Source: Carya illinoinensis (Eukaryota > Streptophyta > Magnoliopsida > Fagales > Juglandaceae). Taken from it: a DNA stretch of 64,000 bases. The translations under genes and the position numbers were made by a program. The stretch lies in contig NC_056765.1 in NCBI RefSeq assembly GCF_018687715.1, forward strand, positions 8,916,501 through 8,980,500. Direction: 5' to 3'. The notes beneath the pieces were generated by a model, which was given only the letters and a program-made list of their open reading frames with translations, was not told where the DNA came from and did no database searches. This document shows positions 12,201 to 22,236 of this stretch, piece by piece (position 1 is the stretch's first letter; every line of letters begins with the position of its first letter).

Positions 12201-13388
12201 GAAATAAGATTCTTCTTAATTTATGAGACATGTAAAACATTGTGAAGATGAAAAGAAGATTGTGAGGACTAAAGCTCAAATGAACCAATATGAGATATAG
12301 CCAACTTGCCCCATCTTCTACTTGAATTTGATCCAAACTGTTATGGGCCTCGGCATGGAGGTTCAAATTCTGAATATCATTGGTGAGATGGTTGGTGGAG
12401 CCGGTGTTGGGATACCAATTATTATCAATTAGAGTTTGTTGTGCTATTTGGAAGGTAGACATGTTGTTAGGCATACTTTGATAAGCCTGATTAAAACGGT
12501 GGAAACACTTGACAGCTATATGACCAACTTTGCCACAAATCTAGCACATTAGGCGACTACTACCAGAAGAAGTACCATTACAACCACCTTGGCCCCTACC
12601 ATGACCACGTGAAATTGAGTAAAAGAGAGCACGATTCTAGTGTTGTATCTTACTAGGAGGATTGCAATGTTGATCAGTGTGGGTTGCAACATTTGCAGAC
12701 TCGATGGTGGCTTCAAGAGCTTGAGTGTGTTGCTGTAGTCTCAACTCAAAGTTGAGAAGATGACCAAATATATCTTCAAGCTCCATGGAATCATCCATTG
12801 TTTGAACGGACGTAACAATGGGATCATTAGAAGAATCTAGGCCACCAAGGAGATACAAAATGAGCTCAGTATTAGGGAGGAGATGTCCGATGGCTGCAAG
12901 AGTCAAGGACTTCATAGTCTGGAAGTAGTCGAAAATAGACATGCCGCCCTTCTTGATAGTAGAGAGTTGACATCGAGTCGTTGGAGGCGAGCTTGAGAGT
13001 GAGAGGAATACATCTTTTCAAGAGGAGACTAGACTTCTTGAGAAGTAGTAACACCAACCACCTTGGCAAGGTTGCTTTTCGATAAAGAAGACATGAGAAT
13101 ACTCAAGACAATCTAGTCTTGATCAAACTAGTGAGTAAACTCAGGATTGATAATCAAGTGAGGAGCTGTAGAAGATAAAGTTGCCTCTGGGTTTGAAACA
13201 TATTGGGTGGGTTGAAGAAGACTCCCATCGACGTAGCCAAATAAACGTTGGCCTTTGAGATAGGGAGTGATTTGAGCCTTCCATAGCAGGTAATTCTCAC
13301 TAGTCAACTTGATAGTAACCAAGCTCTGAATGCTATGAGGGGTGATGGGTGTGTTTGTGAGAGGGGTTAAGGAGGAAGCCATTGACAT
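9207..13388 (-). pseudogene. Copia gag-pol remnant
   Basis: Gag begins at 13388 (MSMASSLTPL) with the family motif ENYLLWKAQI, and a second Gag segment runs 12942-12637. A CCHC zinc knuckle (C-stop-ICGKVGHIAVKC) is near 12500-12550, with a stop inside it. The protease motif reads WYPNTGSTNH near 12406, with Asn where the catalytic Asp belongs. The integrase zinc region is at about 11994-11782 (CPTCQQGKSH). Reverse transcriptase runs about 10971-10030 (KACLVAKGYHQQ, IDIQNAFIHG), and its active-site motif reads YVND instead of YVDD near 10160. Stops separate all segments, so no functional polyprotein is made. Confidence 0.85.
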
Positions 13389-13412
13389 TAGTCACGTTGG
13401 CTCTTGATACCA

Positions 13413-13649
13413 TAAAACGAAGAGTGAATTATGGGGCTTTGACTCTCTACCTTGAATGGCTTATGAGAGATTACATTTATAGAAGAATCTGTTTACAAGA
13501 TAGAATATGTTACAATATTTGATATTCAAAAGATGATAAATATTATCTCCTATAAATATGGGCTTGAGATGACAGTATCTGAACACTTGAAATGGAGTTC
13601 AACTTGGAGTTGTTTTCTTTTGAATATGAATTGTCCTTTATCCTTATCA
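13413..13649 (-). repeat. 5' LTR of the copia element at 8973-13649
   Basis: About 237 bp; partner of 8973-9206. Its inner edge touches the primer binding site at about 13400-13413. On the minus strand it starts TGATAAGGATAA. Confidence 0.85.
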
Positions 13650-14184
13650 TGAATGTCCATTGAGAGAACTTAAAACAATCTACTAATGAGCAAAGGAAAA
13701 GTGAATGAGTAAAGTTAAATATAGTTGTAAATTTTTTTCCATTTCTTTTAAAAAGGTGGGATCTAATATTATTATTATTTTTTTAATGATGATCCTGTAT
13801 TTATTTAAATTTTTTTAAAGCAAGTGCATATGACTTGCACACCATAAAAAGAAAATATCATTTCTTAAATTTAATAATAATAAAAAGAAAAATAAACCTC
13901 CTGATTTCATTCAACAACCATAAAAAATGAGAATTTTTTTTTTTTTTTGACAATGACCTGCATTTTAAAAGCAATAGCAAGCGAAATTGGCTCGCTGAAG
14001 TCATAGATAATTTGTTTTTAAATAAAAGGATTTTATATGTATTATAAAATTAAGTGAAATAGTTTTAAAGTATGCAAATTTTGTGCATTCTATTTAAAAA
14101 AGTAAGAAAAATATAAGACATACATTAAAAAAAATCTATTTTTTCATGTTTGGCCTATTCTTTTAATAAAAATACGCGAGACTT
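13650..14184. other. AT-rich intergenic spacer
   Basis: Homopolymer-rich sequence between the copia element and the next MITE. Nothing recognised on either strand. Confidence 0.5.
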
Positions 14185-14583
14185 AGGTCCGGTTTGGATG
14201 CACGGTACAGATGAGATGTTTTTCATCTCATATGTACCATATAGTAGTTTTTATTATTCAAATATATTATATTTTATCTCTAAATTTAAAAAATATCTAC
14301 TTAAATAAATAGTAATAAACAGTTAAAGCTGTACGTGAATAATATATGAATAGTGAAAATTTGACATTAACATTATGTGAACAGTGGCAGCTACCCTATT
14401 AAACAGTGAGATCCGCACATTTTTAAATATTAAAAATTAAAAACTATCCCATCTCATCTTACTATCCAAATACGCAACTTGTTTTTTTACAAATTATTTT
14501 CTTCTCATCTCATCTAAAATTTTTTGTCATTATTCAAAATATCTCATCTCATCTTATATGAATTGTATATTTAAATGAGGCCT
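14185..14583. mobile_element. MITE-like element with AGGTCCGGTTTGGATG-type end
   Basis: About 400 bp. The left end AGGTCCGGTTTGGATG and the inverted right end (AGGCCTCATTTAAATA) are partly alike, and both subterminal regions contain GATGAGATG/CATCTCATC blocks. The interior is AT-rich. No exact target duplication. Non-coding, related by ends to the other GTTTGGAT repeats here. Confidence 0.6.
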
Positions 14584-14783
14584 TATAAACCCTAAAACTA
14601 TATGTAACGTAATTCTAAAATTAAATAAGAAAAATTATATTAGGTATTCATTTTGGCTGCTATATATATCTGATAACTGTTAATAAAAGATTTTTTTTTT
14701 CACTTTTGTAAATTTTAGATTTTTATTAAATAAAAAAATAATATTAGATCAGATTTTAAAATGTGTAAATTTAGTATATTTTC

Positions 14784-14972
14784 CAAGGTTTTAAAAACCG
14801 TTCCGTTCCGGCCGGAATGGCTGGAATTTTTCGTGCCGGAACAGTGACCGGAACCGGATAGGTGTCTATTTCGTTTCGAGTCAAATTCCGGCAGTTCCAG
14901 TCAAATTCCGGCCGTTCCGGTCAATTCCAGCCGGAATTCCGGTATTCCGGCCGGAATAGTAATTCCGGTCCC

Positions 14973-15003
<31 letters not shown>

Positions 15004-15393
15004 TTGTTAATAAGTTGAAAAATAATGAATAAAATTGTACTTTTAGAATTCAAATACCTCTTTCCGTGCACTAGAAGTATTGTTACTTTTAATAATCTGT
15101 ATATTCTTTAATTTTTTTCCTTTATTTTTGTGTCTTAACTCAAGTTTATGATTTTTTTCAATATATATTCATTTTATAAATCTTTAATTCTTCTATATAT
15201 ATACACATATACATATCACACACTTACATATATATGTATTTATTTTATTAATTGTTAGTTTATATATACATATAAATATTTATATATAATATATAATTAA
15301 TCCCAAAACGGTACACCGAAACGTACCGGTACCGAAATATTCCGTTCCAGTGCCTCGACCGGAATGGTCTCCAGAACGGATTTCAAAACTTTG
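14784..15393. mobile_element. hAT-like non-autonomous element with TTCCGG-rich ends
   Basis: 610 bp. Terminal inverted repeats of 20 bp (14784-14803 and 15374-15393) agree at 17 positions, starting CAAGGTTTTAAAAACC and CAAAGTTTTGAAATCC. An exact 8-bp target duplication ATATTTTC lies at 14776-14783 and 15394-15401. The left subterminal part is packed with TTCCGG/CCGGAA units, the core is AT-rich with an A run at about 14971-14998, and the right end has fewer CCGGAA units. No ORF. Confidence 0.85.
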
Positions 15394-15698
15394 ATATTTT
15401 CTTAAAAAATGTGAAATCTATTACTAAAAGTGATTTTTATGTAAATTTTAATTTTATTTTATTTTTTTTTTTGAAAAAAATGCGAAGAACTTTCACAGAC
15501 CAGTAGTTGTACAATTTGGAAGAAATAACATTAATTTGGAAGAAATGTAGTCTTAGGCGTAGGTTAGGAAGAATTATTGACCGAGGAAACAAGAGAAATA
15601 TATTTTCCGAAGAAAAGAAAGAAAGAGAAAGATGGAATCATGGAAGAACAACTCAGCAGACAGAGGGAGAGAGAGTTGAGTCTTGTCCACAGTCAGCT

Positions 15699-18600
15699 AT
15701 GGCACGCGAGCCTTCACTTCTAAGCCAAAGGTAACCCACAACAACAAAGCAGCCTTTCTTAATTCTCTTCGACTTCATTCTTTAGACCAAGAAGAAACAT
15801 GCCACTTTCTGGTTCTTTCTTTTCTTTCTTCCTTGTTTTGTTGTGACTGAATCATTTTTCTTTTACTACACAAACAGATTTATGGTATTATGTCTAGTTG
15901 TCTTTAGACATGGGTTTCTATTAGATCCACTGCTGGAAAATCATTCATGTAGGTTCTCCACTTTTTTATTAGTAATCTTAGCACCTTGGTTTTGATTTCA
16001 TCCTGGGTTTACGAAGTTTTCAGAGTGAAAAATAAAATAGTGCTAGGATGCTGGGTAACAGCCGGATGGACATATCTCTGTCTCTGTCTCTCTCGCTCTC
16101 TCTCTATGAGATTTTCCAAATGCTTGAGGTAGGCTATCTTACATATCGAGATGCGTAATTTCGTGCATTTAGGGTACATTTGAGTAACGATACGACATAG
16201 TCAGAGTTCAAATCTCCGACGCCGACTTGGGTAGGCTCCAATCCGACTTTGACTTGTCGGAGCGTAATCGATTTTTTTTTTTTTAATAACGTTTTTTTAG
16301 TTTAATATTTAGTCCATTTTTAAAAAAGAATTATTTTTGAACTTTCAAATTTTAATTTTTCCAAAAATTAAAAACTAAAATTAAACATTCATAATTTACT
16401 TCTATACTAATTATCTAACTTATTTTTCCACTAGACTAGACTCATTTAGATTAAGAGATAAGATGAAATGGCTTTAGATAAAATTTGAGAGTTAAATAAA
16501 ATATTGTTATAATATTATTTTTTAATATTATTATTATTTTGATATTTAAAAAAATTGAATTATTTATTATATTTTGTATAAAAATTTGAAAAATTTATAA
16601 TGATGAGATGAAATGAGATGAAACACACTCTGAATCTAAACGAGATATACTATTGTGTCTAATTACATTTTATCGTACTATAGTATTACATATTATTTCA
16701 GTATTTAGTTACATGTTATTATATTATAGCATTATGTGTTATTAACTTTTTATATTAGATTTGTTTCTATACTAATTTCTAACTTATTTCTATATTAGAC
16801 TTATATTATTGTGTCTAATTACATATTATTATACTATACTAGTATCTAACTTATTTATAACTTACTTCTACACTGACTTATTTTAGTGTCTAATTACATG
16901 TTATTATACCTTTAGTAAATAACACACGTCTAATTAATAACACATAATTGGACTTATTATGTGTTATTAATTTATTATACTACACTTATTAGTTATTTTC
17001 ATACTAGTGTCTAATTTATTTCTATATAAGACTTATATTATAGTGTCTAATTATATGTTATTATACTAATATTACCTATAAAAATAAAATATGTTATTAT
17101 ACTAATGTCTAATTTATTTTTTATTTCTAACTTAATCATATACTAGACTTTCTAGTTTCTAATTACATGTTATTATATTTTAGTAAATTAATATTTTGTG
17201 TTATTAACTTATTAGTGTCTAACTTATTTCTATACTTGATTATGTATGGTAGGAATACTATGATGTTTACATATACTAAACTATTATTAATTTATTTACA
17301 TTATAGCCTAAGTATATTATTTTTAAATAATTGGCTCATATTAGTATATTATTGAATTTAACTATATAAGTTCTAGTTATATAACTATATAAATATATAA
17401 ATACTAATATTTTTATAACATCTGTACAATATCGAAGTTGGATTAAAAGTCAAAGTCGGATCGGATCAAAGTCAAAGTCGGTCCAGCGACACCTTCGACT
17501 CTGACTCTAACTGAAAAATTAAAAAAAAAAAAAATCAACTCCGACTCCATTTTTTCGGGGTCGGAGTGGAGTTGGATTTGAAGTCGGATTTTCAGGTTTT
17601 TGGATTTTTTCTCAGCCCTAGGTAATGAGATGAGATGAGAAATTCTCAAAACTTCTCACAATTTCTTTTCTAAATATCACTTAAAACACAAAACATTTTT
17701 CAATTTCAAATTTTAATTTTTACATATTTCAATACAGAACACAAAAATCACTACAACGTTTTAAAACTTCAAAACAAAAATAATATTTAAACAACTTTTT
17801 AACTTCATGATATTTTTATTGTTAATTTCCCAAAACCCAATAAAATATCTTAACTTGCTTTTGTTTGGATGTTAAGATGAGATGAGAAATCTCTCAACAT
17901 CCAAACACTATGCAAAACAAACACTTTTCAATTTCAATTCCTTAACTTTTTCATTTAATCATTATAACTTTTCCAAACTTTCAAACAAAATACAAAAAAC
18001 AATTCAATTTTTTTTAAATCTCAAAATAATTTTTTTTTATAAGTAATCTCAAAACAAATTGAATTTTGAATTTTTTCTGTTTGGCCACTGAGATTTCTCA
18101 TATGAGAATTTTGAGTTTTAAGATTAAATATTAAAATATTATATTTTAATATTATTATTATTTTGGAATTTGAAAAAGTAGGAAAAAAGTTAAATTGTTT
18201 ATTATATTTTGTATAAGGATTTGAGAAAGTTGTAATGATAAGATGAGAATTTTGTGTTTGAGATGAAAATTCTTTGTGGCCAAACAGTAATTTTTTTGAG
18301 TTACTGCCAAGCATTTCTTGCTTTCTCAAGTGGTGACTAATTTTCAGATAGAGACGTTGTCACGAATTTGTAGTATTTCAGTACTCCTAACTATATACAA
18401 TTGTCTGTATTGACTGTTTGGCTTTCCAAGAGACGAGTTTTTCTTACCAGATCTTAAGCTGTAATCTTCATTTGGATTCCACAATTTCCATGGCAAGACA
18501 GTAATAATCTCCAGAATTAGCCACACAGGAGTGTCTGATAGTAAATATGAATGATCTATCATCTCAGGAATTCTTCGGGAAAGCCACAACATTTCTAGAA

Positions 18601-19566
18601 ATCAAGTGGATTAAGTGGTTTCTCTAAAATTGCTTCATTTTTATTTGTTTTGTTATCTTTTGCACTTTACCATGTGTAAGAGAATTCTGAGGAATTCATA
18701 ACGCAATAAGATTTGTTAATAAGATAATTACTCGAATCCCCCCTTCTCTACCCCTCCTCCCTTTCAGATTATTGGGGAAAGTGGCATTGGTCACTGGTGG
18801 AGCCATTGGTATTGGAGAGAGCATTGTGCAGCTATTCCACAAACATGGTGCAAAGGTTTGCATAGCTGACGTGCAGGACAACCTTGGCCAGCATGTCTGT
18901 GATGCCCTGGGTGGTGAGCCAAACACGTGTTATGTCCATTGCGATGTCACCAAAGAAGATAGTGTTTGCGATGCAGTGGACTTCACTGTCAGCAAATTTG
19001 GCACACTTGATATCATGGTCAACAATGCTGGTTTATTAGGCTCACAATGTCCTGATATCCGCAATGCAGACATGTCAGAATTCGAGAAGATATTTGATGT
19101 AAATGTGAAGGGAGTCTTCCTTGGAATGAAACATGCAGCTCGGATAATGATCCCACTAAAGAAGGGCTCAATAATCTCTCTCTGCAGTGTTTCAAGTGCC
19201 ATAGGGGCTATAGGTCCACATGCCTACACAGGGTCTAAGCATGCTGTTTTGGGGCTCACCAAGAATGTTGCAGCTGAGTTGGGACAATATGGGATTCGTG
19301 TCAACTGTGTTTCGCCTCATGGGGTTCCAACAGGGTTGGCTTTAAGCTACCTGCCGGAGGAGGAGAGAACTGAGGATGCCATTGCCGGTTTTCGTGCTTT
19401 TCTCAGGATGAATGCTAACTTGCAGGGGGTGGAATTGACTACTGATGATGTGGCTAATGCCGTGCTCTTCTTAGCAAGTGAGGAAGCGAGGTATGTCAGT
19501 GGGGCTAATCTAATGGTTGATGGGGGTTTCACTTGCACAAATCACTCACTTCGGGTCTTTAGATGA
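15699..19566 (+). CDS. ABA2: Xanthoxin dehydrogenase-like short-chain dehydrogenase (ABA2 type)
   Basis: Two exons: 15699-15730 (MAREPSLLSQ plus two bases of Arg) and 18768-19566, joined across a 3037-bp GT-AG intron; 276 aa against about 285 in Arabidopsis ABA2. The Rossmann NAD-binding motif TGGAIGIG is at 20-27 and NNAG at 96-99. The catalytic set is Asn123, Ser151, Tyr164, Lys168 (YTGSK). The C-terminus GGFTCTNHSLRVFR closely matches ABA2 as I remember it, as do CPDIRN and LPEEERTEDA. ABA2 oxidises xanthoxin to abscisic aldehyde in the cytosol, a late step of abscisic acid synthesis. The upstream mini-exon was chosen because it ends AG|GT and joins in phase to give SQRLLGKVALVTGG, as in the family. 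Paralogous SDR110C enzymes (secoisolariciresinol dehydrogenase-like) are the main alternative. Confidence 0.9.
16180..17622. mobile_element. TIR-type element remnant with TCCGACT-rich ends, in the ABA2 intron
   Basis: The right end reads CTCAGCCCTA (inverse of TAGGGCTGAG), preceded by many TCCGACT/AGTCGGA units (17430-17600). A matching cluster of CCGACTT/GTCGGAG units lies at 16205-16262. Between them is a very AT-rich core rich in TCTAACTTATTTCTA-like units, and the MITE at 16441-16644. The left terminus is not clean and no target duplication was found, so it is probably truncated. Confidence 0.6.
16441..16644 (+). mobile_element. MITE-like dispersed repeat, copy 2
   Basis: Left end CTCATTTAGATTAAGAG and right end (inverted) CTCGTTTAGATTCAGAG match at 15 of 17 bases. 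The AT-rich core matches the repeats at 2230-2440 and 18077-18287. Inserted in the core of the element at 16180-17622. Confidence 0.75.
17625..18076 (-). repeat. Decayed MITE-like sequence, reverse orientation
   Basis: Contains GAGATGAGATGAGAAAT and complements of the family's GTAATGAT/AAAAGTTGAAATT blocks. At 17863-17906, GTTTGGATGTTAAGA is followed by its inverse ending TCTCTCAACATCCAAAC, an inverted-repeat junction that may be two element ends placed head to head. Confidence 0.5.
18077..18287 (+). mobile_element. MITE with perfect 12-bp terminal inverted repeats, copy 3
   Basis: 211 bp bounded by CTGTTTGGCCAC (18077-18088) and GTGGCCAAACAG (18276-18287), an exact inverted repeat. The core matches copies at 2230-2440 and 16441-16644. 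It lies in the ABA2 intron, about 480 bp before the acceptor. No clear target duplication. Confidence 0.8.
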
Positions 19567-20005
19567 TCAGATATGTACTCATATACTATTCAAATGGTGA
19601 GTGCTAGTTTCTATCAAGTTTAAACAAAATAATGCCCCTGCCCCTTACAAGGAATTGATGATTTGATGTGATGAGAGGCTACCCTGAACATTTGGCATTT
19701 GGCTTATTATCTATCTTTGTGTGACAAAAGAAGAAAGAGGGAAAAAATAAATAAAGACAAGCTTTTCGAAGAGTTTTAATTTTCAAGAGTTATACTAGAT
19801 AGATTTTCATGTATTTTGTGCAAGCAATGAAGCAAAATTTGAGTTCCTTGACAAAGTCTAAACAACTACCTCAACAATCTTCCAGCCTCACCCCAACACA
19901 GCTAGAATAATCTTCACTTCACTGTGCTCCGATCAAATTTAGGTCAATGACTAGCTTTCTAGGCACAAAAAAAAGAAAAAAAAAAGAAAAAAAAAAAAGA
20001 AAAAA

Positions 20006-20047
20006 GAAGAAGAAGAAGAAGAAGAAGAAGAAGAAGAAGAAGAAGAA
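20006..20047. repeat. (GAA)n microsatellite
   Basis: Roughly 14 GAA units following a long A-rich tract starting near 19967. Confidence 0.95.
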
Positions 20048-20514
20048 CTCATCTTGTAGTATTACCCTCTGCTTCTAGCATCTGAAACCAAAAGTACTCT
20101 TTTTTTTCTTTTCCCGTCTGTCTTACCAAAATTAGCACCTTCAAGCAAGCACGCACACTCGAACTGGTTTCGCCAAGACATTTTTGATCCACAACCTATG
20201 GTCAAGAAGCCAGTCAAACAATCCAATTTTTGTGGAAAAAATATAAATTCCAGAAAAGCAAAGGAAAACAGAAAAGGAAGGAATGATGGATGAAAAGATT
20301 TGTTCACAGGGTAAGATATCATGACAACCAACCATATCAACTGGCTTGTTGATATCATATCTGTTGGTGCCTGCAGTAATCACAAAAAATTAGCATGGTC
20401 AGCAACACAACCAGCACCACCACATATATAAATACAAAAGAGAATTCAACAACAATTCCTATATTTCATGTGAGAAATGCATGAAGAAAGAAACGATCAA
20501 TCATATAGGAGCGA

Positions 20515-20559
20515 AGTTTCTGATTTCCAGAGGACAGAAATTACTGGAAATCAGAAACT
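20515..20559. repeat. Perfect 16-bp inverted repeat (hairpin)
   Basis: AGTTTCTGATTTCCAG at 20515-20530 and its exact reverse complement CTGGAAATCAGAAACT at 20544-20559, separated by 13 nt. It lies downstream of both convergent genes. Confidence 0.9.
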
Positions 20560-21639
20560 ACCCTGAAGGAATGAAACTATCCCCACCAACTAGATAAAAG
20601 AGAGTAGAACGAAACGAAGAGTAAAAGGAAGGAAGACAGAAAAACACATGCTCAACAACGACCTAGCTAGCATGTTGGTATGGGGTACGCACTAGGCAAT
20701 ATGGGTTGATGATAGTGGAAAAGAGAATCCGTTTGTTGCCCAAACAGAGGGAATGGCATTCTAAGACCTGAGAAAAGATGATTCTGCTTTCGAGTAAAGA
20801 GGAATTCAACTCTAGTGTCAATCACTGTCAATCAGACCAGCGTGTCATGCAAAGGGTGGAGCGGGTTTAGACTCAGATATGGATCTATCCATGATAACAG
20901 TAGGATGGTACCAGCTTGGCTCAAAAGGCAAAGGGTAATAAAGGGGTTCGGGGTTGAGATGGGTTTCTCCTACTCTTGGCCAAACATCCCTCAAACAGCC
21001 AACGAGCTGTATGTAAAGGGTAGGCAACCAAACATCAGGATGGACAATTAGTCCATGCCACCATGGTTAAAAAGGTTCTAAAATAATCAGTCCCAACCCC
21101 AAAACCGCCCAGTCTGTAAGATAACAGAATGTTTGATCTATGAGATACATCACGCACAAAACTTTAATAAACTACTTGCCTAAATTGTCAAATCAAACTC
21201 AACTTTTAAGTAACCCCATGAAGCCAGATGGTATATTAATTCTCACTATCTGACTTTTTACCAAATAGGACTTCCATTCAGATTTCAGAGCTGCGAGAAC
21301 CAAGAGAAGGGGCTCTCACACATTCTTAGCCCTTCTTCTTCTTCTTCTTTTTAATGCAACCCGTTCTCGCAGTAAATATATATATCAGCAACCCGTTCTA
21401 AAGTTATAATAATATGGAGCAGTAAAAGCTTCATCTGTAAATCATAGTTAAAATTGTGAAACTGGTTGCAGCATCATATAATAGGTAACCAATTGGAATA
21501 ATATTTTTATATTAGAGCAACTTCCAGAACAAATGTCTTTAATTAATTTTCTTAATCCAATTTGAGATGCTAGGACCGAGTGTGATTGTCCTTGAAGATA
21601 GGATCCTACAATTATTTCATTAAAAGGGGAAGTGAGAAC

Positions 21640-22140
21640 TTAGACATACACCACCAATCCCTGGTCCACAACTCTGCTTTCATTAACTTTTTCTGATTGA
21701 TATACTTCAGAGATGGCACCAGACTGATCCAAATCACTGTTATCCCTGTTTCCACAGACAAGATCATGCTGCGTTCCTGCAAAATGAAGTATTTACAGTA
21801 ATCTAATAAATTGCTTCCCTTAGAATATAATATACATGAAGGTTAAAGATACCTCTAGATGGTCTTGAATCGGTCAGAAGGGTTCTTAAGAGTTTCTGGC
21901 ACATAATGGTATCTGGGAAATCCAAGAAAGTAGAATCCAAAAATTGAAATCTCTCAACATCTGTCATCTTTGTAAACCCAAAAGAAGTCGTCCATGTGTT
22001 CAGCACACTAGGAATTGCAGGCAAAAGAAGCCTCTCAACTTCTAATTCCATGAGCCTCTGAAGAAGGAAATAAAAAAAAAAAAAAAAATCAAAATTACTA
22101 ATTATTCTGGCCTTATTTAATTGACAGAGGAAGACAAAAA

Positions 22141-22236
<96 letters not shown>

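Larger units (their letters stand above)
8973..13649 (-). mobile_element. Ty1/copia LTR retrotransposon, complete in layout but decayed
   Basis: Two similar LTRs (8973-9206 and 13413-13649) flank a minus-strand gag-pol remnant. A primer binding site reading TGGTATCAAGAGCC on the minus strand lies beside the right LTR, matching the initiator tRNA-Met type used by copia elements (one base inserted). Domain order on the minus strand is Gag, zinc knuckle, protease, integrase, reverse transcriptase: the copia order. Many stops and frameshifts. No 5-bp target duplication could be matched, so the outer ends have changed or are misplaced by a few bases. Confidence 0.88.
19567..21639. other. Region between the ABA2-like and IDM1-like genes
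   Basis: Holds the two convergent 3' untranslated regions. An A-rich and GAA-repeat tract lies at about 19970-20047, and a perfect inverted repeat at 20515-20559. On the minus strand an acceptor-like TTACTGCAG (about 20375) opens a 98-aa frame ending at 20062; this could be an alternative last exon of the IDM1-like gene but resembles no family I know. Confidence 0.5.
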
